Assembly (NCBI GenBank): GCA_016700175.1
Contig: CP065003.1
Span: 3,792,001 to 3,856,000 of the forward strand
Direction of reading: 5' to 3'
From: Acidobacteriota bacterium
Lineage (GTDB): Bacteria; Acidobacteriota; Blastocatellia; Pyrinomonadales; Pyrinomonadaceae
Length of the DNA stretch: 64,000 nucleotides
How positions within the stretch are numbered: the stretch's first letter is position 1; every line of letters begins with the position of its first letter. The notes below the pieces were generated by a model. That model saw nothing but the letters and a program-made list of their open reading frames with translations. It was not told the origin of the DNA and ran no database searches. Of the stretch, positions 9,166-17,100 are shown piece by piece. The position numbers and the translations under genes are program-made.

Positions 9166-10842
9166 GAGGCTGTCTGAAAAGTCAGCCTCTTTTCTGTTTT
9201 CAGGGTACAATATTCAGCATGAAAAAGAAGGGTCCGGTCTTCAGAAAGTACGACCAGAACCAGCCGATGCTGCTTCCGCCGAGTTACGACGAGCTGATCC
9301 CGGAAAACCATCCGGTGAGGGTGGTGAACGAGGTGATCGAGCGGATCGACATCAGTGGGATAGAGCGGGGATACAAGGGTGGGGGAGCGTCGAGCTATCA
9401 TCCGCGGATGCTGCTGAAGGTGCTGGTGTACGCATATCTGAGGAACATCTACTCGTCGAGGAAGATGGAGCAGGCGCTAAAGGAGAACATCCACTTCATG
9501 TGGCTGAGCTCAGGAGCAAAGCCTGATCACAACACGATCAACGACTTTCGGGGCAAGAGGCTGTCGGGAGAGTTGGAGAAAGTGTTTTCGGAAGTGGTGC
9601 AGCTGCTTGCGGGGGGAGGGAGTGCTGTCGCTGAAGGAAGCTGTTCTTGACGGGACAAAGATCGAGGCGAACGCGAACCGGTACACGTTCGTGTGGGGCA
9701 AGACGGTGAAAGGGAACCGTGAGCGGATCAAAGAGCAGTTGAAGCAGCTGTGGGCGTATGTCGAGAAGCTGTACGAGGACGAGGAACAGACACCGAACGA
9801 GCCGGACTTTGAAGCGATGGACCCGGAGGCCGTCGAGCGTGCGATAGAAGAGATCAACGAGGCCCTGAAGGACAAGGAGACGGACCCGAAGACGAGGCAG
9901 AAGCTTAGGTACGCAAAGAAGAACTGGCCGAAGAAGCTGGCGGAGTACGAAGAAAAGGAGAAGCTTCTGAATGGCCGGAACAGCTACTCGAAGACGGACC
10001 CGGACGCGACGTTCATGAGGATGAAGGAAGACCATCTGGGGAACGGGCAGCTGAAACCCGCATACAACGTGCAGGCCTCGACCGAAGGGCACTACATTCT
10101 GAACTACACGCTGGCGCAGACGCCGGCGGACACATCGGCTCTGAAGGATCATATCGAGAGCTACCTGAAGAAGTACGGCGGGGCGCCCGAGTCGCTGACT
10201 GCGGACGCGGGATACGGATCGGAGGAGAACTACGAATACCTCGGGGAGAGGGGGATCACCGGGTTCGTCAAATACAACTGGTTCCACAAGGATGTCACGG
10301 ACAAAAAGCGCCGTGAGGATCCTTTCTTGTCCGACAATCTCAGGTACGACGAAGAAACCGACACGCTGTACTGTCCTGCGGGGAAGCCGATGGACTACAT
10401 CGGGGACAAGGAGAGAACGAGCGCGGGAGGATATCTCCAGCGGTCAAGGCTCTACAAGGCGGTGAACTGCCGGGGATGCCCGATGCGGGGCCCCTGCCAC
10501 AAAGCCGAAGGTGACAGGGTCGTCGAGCGCAACTTCAACCTGATCAAACACCGGCGAAGGGCTCGCGAGCTGCTCGAAAGCGAAGAGGGCATCGAGAAAC
10601 GAAAGAAGAGAATGACGGTCGAGGCGGTGTTCGGGAATATAAAACAGAACAAGGGGTTCAGGAGGTTCAACCTGCGGGGGATCGAGAAGGTGACCACGGA
10701 AATGGGACTAATAGCGATCGCCCACAACCTCCAGAGGTTCAGCAAGGCCAGGTTCGCCTGACCAGGCGGCCTTTTCTTGCTCAAAAAATCCGCCGGCCGG
10801 CAAAAAATGAGGCTGCCCGACAATCAGTAATCAGACAGCCTC
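9166..10842 (+). mobile_element. IS1182-family insertion sequence
   Basis: A 1,677-bp element. The terminal inverted repeat is GAGGCTGTCTGA at 9166-9177 and its exact complement at 10831-10842. Each end also folds on itself: GAGGCTG pairs with CAGCCTC 10 bp away on the left (9166-9189), and likewise GAGGCTG at 10808 pairs with CAGCCTC at the right tip. No target-site duplication is evident between the left flank (CGAAGATC) and the right flank (AAGTGTG). The only gene is the transposase, which is frameshifted. The insertion sits in repeat-rich intergenic DNA and disrupts no gene. Confidence 0.85.
9219..10761 (+). pseudogene. IS1182-like transposase, interrupted by a +1 frameshift
   Basis: The first part starts at ATG 9219 (MKKKGPVFRKYDQNQ) and has the N-terminal IS1182 features (LPPSYDELIPENHPVR, then SGAKPDHNTINDFRGKR). 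That frame runs off into a short tail ending at 9650. The rest (LSLKEAVLDGTKIEANANRY onward, with the DDE core and C-terminal zinc-ribbon-like cysteines) continues one frame forward to 10761. The switch falls at the run of six G at 9611-9616; five G would restore one continuous protein of about 510 residues. This may be true decay, a sequencing/assembly error in the homopolymer, or less likely programmed +1 slippage. I know of no programmed shift in this family. Confidence 0.8.
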
Positions 10843-10944
10843 AAGTGTGTGGCATGCCTATCCACATCATTAGCCGCATAGCAGCGACGATTTCGTACGC
10901 AAAGGCCCCACGGTCGCAAAGAGAGAATACGCCGAACCTGCCGT

Positions 10945-12441
10945 TCACACGGCCCAGCCGAGCGAGAGCCGGACTGCGCGTTTCCATTCCTCGATCCGTT
11001 CCGCGGCCTCATCGCCGCTGATAGAAGGCTCGAACCGCTCTCCCGAAAGCTCGCCCTCCGCGATTTTGTCCGTCGAATCCCAAACAGCTGTCGCGAGCCC
11101 CGCGAGATATGCCGCCCCGAGCGAGGTCGTTTCGGTGACCGTTGAACGCACGACCGGGATCTGAAGAAGATCGGCCTGGATCTGCATCAGCAGGTCGTTC
11201 TTCGAAGCGCCGCCGTCGACCCTGAGCTCGGGGATCTCGCGGTGCGAGTCCTTTTGCATAGCCTCGAGAAGCTCCGCTGTCTGGAACGCGATCGCCTCGA
11301 GCGCCGCGTATCCGATCTGCCCTCTTCCTGTTCCGCGAGTGAGTCCGGTGATGAGCCCGCGGGCCGTCGGGTCCCAGTACGGAGTGCCGAGCCCCGCGAA
11401 CGCCGGCACAAAGAACACGCCGTCCGAGCTTCCGGCCTTTCTCGCGAGCGGCTCGACCTCGGCTGCAGATCCGATTATCCCGAGCGAATCGCGCAACCAC
11501 TGGATCACGGCCCCGCCTATGAAAACGCTTCCCTCGAGCGCGTATTCGCACCGGTCGCCGATCTGCCACGCGACGGTCGTCAATAACCTGTGCTTCGAAG
11601 AAGCCGGCTCGGTCCCTGTGTTCTGCAGCAGAAAGCATCCTGTGCCGTAAGTGCTTTTCGCGTCGCCTTCGGCAAAGCACCTTTGCCCGAAGAGCGCGGC
11701 CTGCTGGTCACCGGCGATCCCCGCGACAGGGATGCCGCGCAGGGCTTCCGGCTCCGAAACTTCACCGACGAGGTGCGACGAGGGAACGACGGAAGGCAGG
11801 ATCTGTCGGGGAACTCCGAAGATCCCGAGCAGTTCGTCGTCCCATTCGAGCTTGTTGATGTTGAAGAGCATCGTCCGCGACGCGTTCGAGACGTCAGTGA
11901 CGTGCTTCTCCCCGCCCGTCAGGTTCCAGATGAGCCAAGTGTCAACGGTCCCGAACGCGAGCTCGCCGGCTTTGGCTCTTTCCCGGACTCCCGGCACGTT
12001 CTCGATCAGCCACGAGATCTTGCTCGCCGAAAAATACGGGTCGACCTCGAGGCCGGTCTTCTTCCTGATCGTCTCGCCGTGGGATTTGCGGACCCGTGCG
12101 CAAACGTCGGCCGTCCTCCGATCCTGCCAGACGATCGCGTTCGAGACCGGTTCCCCCGTGTTCCGGTCCCAGATCAGCGTAGTTTCTCTCTGGTTCGTAA
12201 TGCCGATAGCGGAAACGTCGGAAGCGGAGAACCCTGCTGATTCGAGCGCTTCGACCGCGGTGCCGATCTGCGTTTCGAGGATCTCGCGCGGATCGTGCTC
12301 GACCCATCCGCTCTTCGGAAATATCTGGCGGAATTCCTTCTGGGACTTTGAGACTGCCGTACCTGTTTCGTCGAACAGGATCGAACGGCTCGATGTCGTG
12401 CCCTGGTCCATCGCAAGGACCAGTTTCCGGTTGTTTGCCAT
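10945..12441 (-). CDS. glpK: Glycerol kinase
   Basis: 498 residues from ATG 12441 ([20 protein letters not shown]). It phosphorylates glycerol to sn-glycerol-3-phosphate using ATP. FGGY-family signatures are present: [13 protein letters not shown] near the N-terminus, [11 protein letters not shown], the [10 protein letters not shown] segment, GTVDTWLIW and the C-terminal [11 protein letters not shown]. Length matches the family (about 500). The frame extends 15 codons further upstream through the terminator hairpin, so I reject that longer start. The product feeds glpD at 17101, which lies 4.7 kb away on the other strand. No glycerol facilitator gene is in the window. Confidence 0.95.
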   Translation of the reverse strand: MANNRKLVLAMDQGTTSSRSILFDETGTAVSKSQKEFRQIFPKSGWVEHDPREILETQIGTAVEALESAGFSASDVSAIGITNQRETTLIWDRNTGEPVSNAIVWQDRRTADVCARVRKSHGETIRKKTGLEVDPYFSASKISWLIENVPGVRERAKAGELAFGTVDTWLIWNLTGGEKHVTDVSNASRTMLFNINKLEWDDELLGIFGVPRQILPSVVPSSHLVGEVSEPEALRGIPVAGIAGDQQAALFGQRCFAEGDAKSTYGTGCFLLQNTGTEPASSKHRLLTTVAWQIGDRCEYALEGSVFIGGAVIQWLRDSLGIIGSAAEVEPLARKAGSSDGVFFVPAFAGLGTPYWDPTARGLITGLTRGTGRGQIGYAALEAIAFQTAELLEAMQKDSHREIPELRVDGGASKNDLLMQIQADLLQIPVVRSTVTETTSLGAAYLAGLATAVWDSTDKIAEGELSGERFEPSISGDEAAERIEEWKRAVRLSLGWAV

Positions 12442-12453
12442 GTCTTTCTGCAA

Positions 12454-12482
12454 AGAAAAACGGGCGACACTGATCGCCCGTT
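12454..12482 (-). terminator. Rho-independent terminator after the 12504 gene
   Basis: Perfect 9-bp stem AACGGGCGA (12459-12467) / TCGCCCGTT (12474-12482) with loop CACTGA. On the minus strand it is followed by TTTTTCTTTG. It lies between the stop of the membrane protein gene (12504) and glpK (start 12441), so glpK is probably transcribed separately. Confidence 0.8.
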
Positions 12483-12503
12483 CCAAAGTTCACTGATCGA
12501 AAT

Positions 12504-13043
12504 TCACCCGATGAACATCTCGTCCTCGTGGTAAGCCTGGTCGATCCGTTTCGGCGAAGGCGCGAAAAGCACCTCGAGGCCCTTCCGGACGCCCGCCATT
12601 ATCGCGGCGATCTCCGCTGCCGGCTGCACGATCTTGTCCTGGATGAAATCGGCGGTCGTAGTCACCTGGATCTGCGTTCGGTCGATCGTCTCGCTGACAA
12701 GCTCGACCTTGTCTTTCGCGACGACGGCAGTCTGGCCGACAAGGACCTTGAGTTCGGCGATCTCTTCCTTTATCAGGGCCGAAGACTCCGCGAAGTTCTT
12801 CGACGCCGAGTTAAGGTTCACCGACAACTCGTTGAACTGCGCCGCGATGTCCTTGCCCTGGACGCTGATCTGGTTCACCTGATCAATCAGCGGCTCGACC
12901 TTCTCCTGGACCTGATTGACGGTCCGGAGGGCCTTACGGGCGATCATTGCGACCGCGATGAGCGCGATCGCCATAAAAATGAAACAGATCGCGATGATGA
13001 TCGAGGCGATCATCATCCAGAACTGCGGGTCACTGGCATTCAT
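12504..13043 (-). CDS. Membrane-anchored coiled-coil protein (DUF948-like)
   Basis: 179 residues. An N-terminal membrane segment (residues 8-36) is followed by a long helical region (residues 40-150) with repeated polar heptads and few prolines, resembling DUF948 and methyl-accepting-like stalks. No catalytic motif is visible. It follows the YtxH-type gene by 6 bp, so the two are co-transcribed and end at the 12454 terminator. YtxH/DUF948 pairs are often linked to general stress and envelope functions; the role here is inference. Confidence 0.6.
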   Translation of the reverse strand: MNASDPQFWMMIASIIIAICFIFMAIALIAVAMIARKALRTVNQVQEKVEPLIDQVNQISVQGKDIAAQFNELSVNLNSASKNFAESSALIKEEIAELKVLVGQTAVVAKDKVELVSETIDRTQIQVTTTADFIQDKIVQPAAEIAAIMAGVRKGLEVLFAPSPKRIDQAYHEDEMFIG

Positions 13044-13049
13044 AACTGA

Positions 13050-13529
13050 TTACGAATCCTTCTTTTCAGTGTCTTCAGGGGACTTCTTCGGAGCGTCAAG
13101 CGACTTCTCCTTTACCGGGTACGAAGGACGACCTTCGCTGATGGACCTCGGTTCGTTTCTTCGCTTCTCTTCCTTATAAGCTTCCTTGCCGGCCTCAATT
13201 GCGGCCGAAAAAGGATTGGCGGTCTGAGCGGCGGCCGATCTTGCGCGCTCGCCGAATTCGCTCGCTTTCTCCTGAGCCGAATGAAGCGCTTCGCTCGCCT
13301 TTTCGCGTGTGACCTCGTAGTAATCGCTGGCCGCCTCGTGAAGGTGCGCGGCTGTTTCTTTACTTCGCTCGATGCCTTTCTTGGTCGCGTCGGCGATATC
13401 CTCGCGAAGCTCCTGTCCGGACTTGGGTGCGAACAGCAGCGCGAGGACGGCGCCGATCCCGCCGCCGATCAGCAAATATGTCAGTTTTGTACCGACGCTG
13501 GATTCTTCTCTTTCTCTTTCGTAACTCAT
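13050..13529 (-). CDS. YtxH domain-containing protein
   Basis: 159 residues. A glycine-rich membrane segment (LIGGGIGAVLALLFAPKSGQELR, about residues 20-42) is the YtxH signature. An amphipathic alanine/glutamate-rich helix (residues 45-110) and a charged, disordered C-terminus follow. The ribosome site is GGGGAGATC before ATG 13529. It is the first gene of a two-gene operon with the DUF948-like protein. YtxH proteins are small stress-related membrane proteins in other bacteria; the substrate or partner is not known. Confidence 0.7.
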   Translation of the reverse strand: MSYEREREESSVGTKLTYLLIGGGIGAVLALLFAPKSGQELREDIADATKKGIERSKETAAHLHEAASDYYEVTREKASEALHSAQEKASEFGERARSAAAQTANPFSAAIEAGKEAYKEEKRRNEPRSISEGRPSYPVKEKSLDAPKKSPEDTEKKDS

Positions 13530-13662
13530 AGTGGATCTCCCCAGTAGTCCTAACCGGTTTGGGCGGGATACTGAATTGAAATGTTGTGGACGCTTTGAAT
13601 ATAACAGAAAGACCGACGGGTCGGCAATTTATTTGACCCGCAAAGCCGTTTCGCAGCTTAAG

Positions 13663-14529
13663 TTAGCCGACCGCAAGCGACGCGTCGATCATGCGCGGGA
13701 TGCCCTGAAGGTCGGCAAACGCCTCGGCGGAAGCCCAGATCCGCGGCTTGAACATCTCAAGAACCCTCCGTGACTGATCGAAACCTATCTCCAGCAGCAA
13801 ATGACCGCCTTTCTGCAAGTGATCCGGAGCCTCGTTCACGAGCCTCTCGATGATCGTCAGTCCGGTCGATCCGTCGGTCAGGGCCACCAAGGGTTCGTGA
13901 TCCCTGACCTCCGGCTGAAGTGAGTCAATGTCCTCCAGCGGCACGTAAGGAGGATTAGAGACGATCAGATCGAACTGCTCTTCGGGCACGAGAGCGCTGA
14001 ACACGTCGGACTCGCGCAGGTCGAGCCGGTCCGCCACTCCATTCGATCGGGCGTTCGCGAGCGTGACCTCCCGGGCCGGAGACGAGACCTCAAGACCGAC
14101 AGCTGTAGCTTCAGGAAGCGAGTGAAGCAGGGAGACGACGATGCACCCGGAACCCGTGCCTACCTCGCAAATCGAAGGCGTCGCGATCTTCGAAAGCAAA
14201 CCGATCCCTCTTTCGACGATAAGTTCGGTCTCAGGCCTCGGGATCATCACGTCCGGCGTGACCAGAAAATCCAGACCGAAGAATTCCTGATGTCCGGCGA
14301 TCTGCTGGAACGGTTCCCTTGAAGCCCGCCGCCGGACGAGTTCCGAGAAACGTGAGATCTCAGTTTTCGAAGGAACGTGTTCCGGGTGGGCGATGATAAA
14401 GACCTTCTCCTTGCCGGTTGCTATCCCGAGCAGGTCCCGCGCCTGCGCGACAGGATCCGGGACCCCCGCGTCGGACAGCGCCGATGCGGCTTCGGCAAGC
14501 AGGACCTTTATCGTCACATTCCCGCTCAA
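13663..14529 (-). CDS. prmC: Peptide chain release factor N5-glutamine methyltransferase
   Basis: 288 residues. It methylates the glutamine of the GGQ motif in release factors RF1/RF2, using S-adenosylmethionine. An N-terminal helical domain (1-75) is followed by the Rossmann methyltransferase with EVGTGSG at 122-128 and the substrate-binding NPPY at 192-195, diagnostic for PrmC/HemK. The upstream PRPETELIVE block is also typical. Its ATG overlaps the stop of the neighbouring methyltransferase by 4 bp, so the two are translationally coupled. prfA, the usual partner gene, is not in the window. Confidence 0.93.
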   Translation of the reverse strand: MSGNVTIKVLLAEAASALSDAGVPDPVAQARDLLGIATGKEKVFIIAHPEHVPSKTEISRFSELVRRRASREPFQQIAGHQEFFGLDFLVTPDVMIPRPETELIVERGIGLLSKIATPSICEVGTGSGCIVVSLLHSLPEATAVGLEVSSPAREVTLANARSNGVADRLDLRESDVFSALVPEEQFDLIVSNPPYVPLEDIDSLQPEVRDHEPLVALTDGSTGLTIIERLVNEAPDHLQKGGHLLLEIGFDQSRRVLEMFKPRIWASAEAFADLQGIPRMIDASLAVG

Positions 14530-15299
14530 TACTTGTGCGCCCTCGTGGCCGCAAGTACGCCGCAGTATTCGCTGATCGGGCTTCCGTCAGAATCTTCGTA
14601 GAAACCCGTGATCGCGAACCCGGCGCGGACCTGGCCGCCGATCTGCTGATCGAGCGTGTGCCCGTACTCAAGCGGCTCGCCGTCTTTTACAAAGTACTTC
14701 AAATCCTCCTCGCTCAGATCGTTGAGGTCCGAATAGGGAAGGGGGTTCTTCACTTCCAAAACCCCGTCCCGGTCCGCCTTGATCTGGTCAAAGATGAAAA
14801 AGAAGCCGTTATGAAAGCCCGCGAGAAGGTCGCCCCCGGTTCGCAGAACACGGTACGCCTCGTTCCAGACCGGCTCGATATCGGGCATAAAGCAGTTGGA
14901 GCAAGGGTGGAAGATCAGGTCGAACGATCCGTCCTCGAATCTCGAAAGATCAGCGGCGTCTCCTTTCTCGGTCCGGATCTCGAGCCCCTCGCGGTCGGCG
15001 ACAAGTCGGTCCTTCGCAAGCTGTCCTTCAGAGTTGTCGAAGACAGTCACGTTTGCGCCCATCGCCGCGAACACTGGACCCTGCTGGCCGCCTCCCGATG
15101 CGAGGCAAAGCACGTCGACGCCTTCGAAAGAATCAGGAAACCAGTCCCGCGGGACAGGCTTGTTGTTTGTGAGCAGTACGCTGAAGCGGCCTTCGCGGGC
15201 CTCTTCGATCACTTCGGGTCCGACCGGAAGGGTCCAGGGATTCTCACCTGATTCTACCTCCCTGTCCCACGCCTCGCTGTTGTATTTGACGATGTCCAT
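14526..15299 (-). CDS. Class I SAM-dependent methyltransferase
   Basis: 257 residues from ATG 15299, behind AAGAGGACGCG. The Rossmann core has a degenerate SAM motif (VLCLASGGGQQGPVFAAMGA, about residues 64-83), an acidic residue after strand 2 (TVFDNS) and the post-motif DLIFHPCSNCFMPD segment. The N-terminus (YNSEAWDREVESGENPW) marks a widespread bacterial family annotated only as class I methyltransferase. The substrate is unknown. It is the first gene of an operon with prmC (ATGA overlap). The longer upstream reading frame is not used. Confidence 0.85.
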   Translation of the reverse strand: MDIVKYNSEAWDREVESGENPWTLPVGPEVIEEAREGRFSVLLTNNKPVPRDWFPDSFEGVDVLCLASGGGQQGPVFAAMGANVTVFDNSEGQLAKDRLVADREGLEIRTEKGDAADLSRFEDGSFDLIFHPCSNCFMPDIEPVWNEAYRVLRTGGDLLAGFHNGFFFIFDQIKADRDGVLEVKNPLPYSDLNDLSEEDLKYFVKDGEPLEYGHTLDQQIGGQVRAGFAITGFYEDSDGSPISEYCGVLAATRAHKY

Positions 15300-15416
15300 C
15301 GCGTCCTCTTGACGCCGGCGACCGCCCTTCCAATCACGGCCTCGGCCCGCATTCTCCTGTTTTGCCCTTTTCGATAAAACGCTACATAATACCAATTCCG
15401 CCAACTGATTATCGAA

Positions 15417-15950
15417 ATGCAGAAGATACTTCCGAAAATAGAGCTTTTGCTGCTGGGCGTCTGGCTCGGTGCGGCCTGTTTTTTCAGCTTCGGTGTCGCG
15501 CCGAGCGCGTTCTCGGTGCTTCCCTCCAGGGAACTCGCGGGATCGATGGTCAATCGCACACTGATGATCATCAACGTAGCCGGGCTCGTGATAGGAGTCA
15601 TCCTTCTGCTCACTTCTCTTGTGCAGCGAGGCGAGGAAAAAAAGGCGTGGATATGGGTCCAGAGAGTGCTTCTGCTGATCGTCGCCGCCGGATGCGCCGT
15701 CGGACAGTTCGTGATCGCGTTCTGGATGGCGTACCTGCGCGTACAGATGAGGTCGCCGATCGACGATCTCGCGGCGAATGACCCTCTGCGGGTCCAGTTC
15801 AATCAGCTTCATCAATACTCGGTCTGGGTTCTAATGGCCGCGATGATCGCTTCCTTGCTGGCGTTCTTCGTGATCTCAAGGACGTACGGTAAAGGCGGGA
15901 AGGCAAATTCCGGGGGCGGCTTTGAACTGCCCGACGAGCTCAAGTTCTGA
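15417..15950 (+). CDS. DUF4149 membrane protein
   Basis: 177 residues with four predicted membrane helices (about 8-30, 50-70, 80-105, 138-158). The N-terminal LLLGVWLGAACFFSFGVAPSAF and the LHQYSVW segment are characteristic of DUF4149 (TMEM205-like). The function is unknown in bacteria. It is followed five bases later by the GrdB-like gene and the two probably form an operon. The C-terminal 20 residues are a polar cytoplasmic tail. Confidence 0.75.
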   Translation: MQKILPKIELLLLGVWLGAACFFSFGVAPSAFSVLPSRELAGSMVNRTLMIINVAGLVIGVILLLTSLVQRGEEKKAWIWVQRVLLLIVAAGCAVGQFVIAFWMAYLRVQMRSPIDDLAANDPLRVQFNQLHQYSVWVLMAAMIASLLAFFVISRTYGKGGKANSGGGFELPDELKF

Positions 15951-15955
15951 AGAAT

Positions 15956-16747
15956 ATGGAAACAATCGAAAAGCGAGACGAGTTCGTGAGCAGGTTCTCG
16001 AAGTGGAACGGCGATGAAAAACTCGCCGGCTATCCTTTCGTGGAGAACCGGCACGCTCCGTTCGCTCCGGTTCGAAGGGCGCTGCCGATGCTCAATCTGG
16101 GCCTGATCACTTCCGCCGGAGCGTTCATTGACGGCGCTCCGGGCTTTGACCTGGAAAGCAAGGGCGGTGATCTTTCGTACAAGGAGATCCCTGTCGAGGT
16201 CGGCGCCGAAGATCTCGATTTTGCGGCGAAGGGATATGACGATTCTGCGGTCCGGGAAGACCTAAACGCGCAGATCCCTGTGGACCGGCTTTTGGAATAC
16301 GAGGACAACCGGGTGATCGGGAGGCTGAACCACGTCTGGTGGAGCCTGAGCAGTTACATTCCGGACGCCGCCGCTGTTGCGGAGCAACTCGCCACGAAGA
16401 TCGCGGAGCGTTTGAAAAGGTATGAGGTACAGGCGGCGCTTCTGATCCCCGCATCGAGGCTTTGCCATCAGACGCTCGGCGTCGTCGCCCGGGAAGTGGA
16501 AAAGCACGGGATCCCGACGATGATGGTCTCGGTCGATCGCACCGTGAGCGACAAGATCAGGCCCCCGAGGGTCGCGTACTACAACGGGGAGTTCGGTTCC
16601 GTAGCCGGAAAGCCGAACTGGAAGCAGTTCCAGCATCGTGTGCTCGACGAAGCGATTCGTTGGATCGAGAGCTTCGATCAGCCGACGTCGAGAAAGCTCG
16701 TCGTTGAGCTCGAGTCGGCCGTTGAGGCATCCAGAGGTGAGAGGTGA
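15956..16747 (+). CDS. GrdB/PrdB-like (glycine/sarcosine/betaine/D-proline reductase B) family protein lacking selenocysteine
   Basis: 263 residues. The family layout is clear: LITSAGAFIDGAPGFD, the GDLSYKEIP block, a YDDSAVREDLNAQIPVDRL segment, VIGRLN and then IPASRLCHQTLGVVAREVEKHGIPT. In true reductase B subunits the last block carries the catalytic selenocysteine (or Cys) a few residues before CHRT. Here the matching position is serine (PASRLCHQ), while the following Cys is kept. It is therefore unlikely to be a functional reductase, and no grdA, grdC or selenocysteine machinery is nearby. The function is unknown. A terminator-like hairpin follows at 16777. Confidence 0.7.
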   Translation: METIEKRDEFVSRFSKWNGDEKLAGYPFVENRHAPFAPVRRALPMLNLGLITSAGAFIDGAPGFDLESKGGDLSYKEIPVEVGAEDLDFAAKGYDDSAVREDLNAQIPVDRLLEYEDNRVIGRLNHVWWSLSSYIPDAAAVAEQLATKIAERLKRYEVQAALLIPASRLCHQTLGVVAREVEKHGIPTMMVSVDRTVSDKIRPPRVAYYNGEFGSVAGKPNWKQFQHRVLDEAIRWIESFDQPTSRKLVVELESAVEASRGER

Positions 16748-16776
16748 GCGCAAGATGCACTCCGTTTTTTGGGAAT

Positions 16777-16810
16777 GAGGCCGTCTGAAAGGACGGCCTC
16801 TCTTTCTTTG
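16777..16810 (+). terminator. Terminator-like hairpin derived from an IS-end-like sequence
   Basis: Perfect 9-bp stem GAGGCCGTC (16777-16785) / GACGGCCTC (16792-16800), loop TGAAAG, then TCTTTCTTTG. It can terminate transcription of the GrdB-like gene. The sequence GAGGCCGTCTGAAA closely matches the IS1182-like terminus (GAGGCTGTCTGAAA) at 9166 and the hairpin at 5533. Confidence 0.7.
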
Positions 16811-16850
16811 CCGGTAGATCAGAATTCTCTGGCGTAGATATTCGAACATT

Positions 16851-16989
16851 AGTTGCCCCCCGCTTTCGCGGGGGGTTGCGAGAGATTACAACATTGAGGA
16901 GGGGCTTCAGCCCCGAAAAAAGCCGGCTAAAGCCGGCGAACGTCTTCAGGAATCGCTTTTTCATCCCCCCGTTGAAACGGGGGGCAACT
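16851..16989. repeat. Composite hairpin element, copy 2 (139-bp palindromic unit)
   Basis: Bounded by AGTTGCCCCCCG at 16851 and its complement ending at 16989. Inside are four nested hairpins: CCCCCCGCTTTCGCGGGGGG, GGGGCTTCAGCCCC, GCCGGCTAAAGCCGGC and CCCCCCGTT/AACGGGGGG. The order is the same as in the copy at 5609-5743. In both places the GAGGC-GTCTGAAA hairpin lies 74-76 bp upstream. This gap (16748-17100) has no gene. Confidence 0.75.
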
Positions 16990-17100
16990 GATGTCTACGA
17001 TCATGCCGACCTACGGAACCGACAGGAAATGACGATGACTCTTCAGACGGTCTCCAACTGATGTCCCGTATATAGTTTCAATTGAGCACGAAAGGCGCCA

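Noticed and set aside
10843..10944. Possible tRNA or small RNA next to the IS right end
   Set aside because: No cloverleaf can be drawn; the palindromic part matches the AGCCGC-TAGC-GCG repeat family instead.
15956..16747. Possible in-frame selenocysteine codon in the GrdB-like gene
   Set aside because: The critical position is an ordinary serine codon; the reading frame contains no internal TGA.
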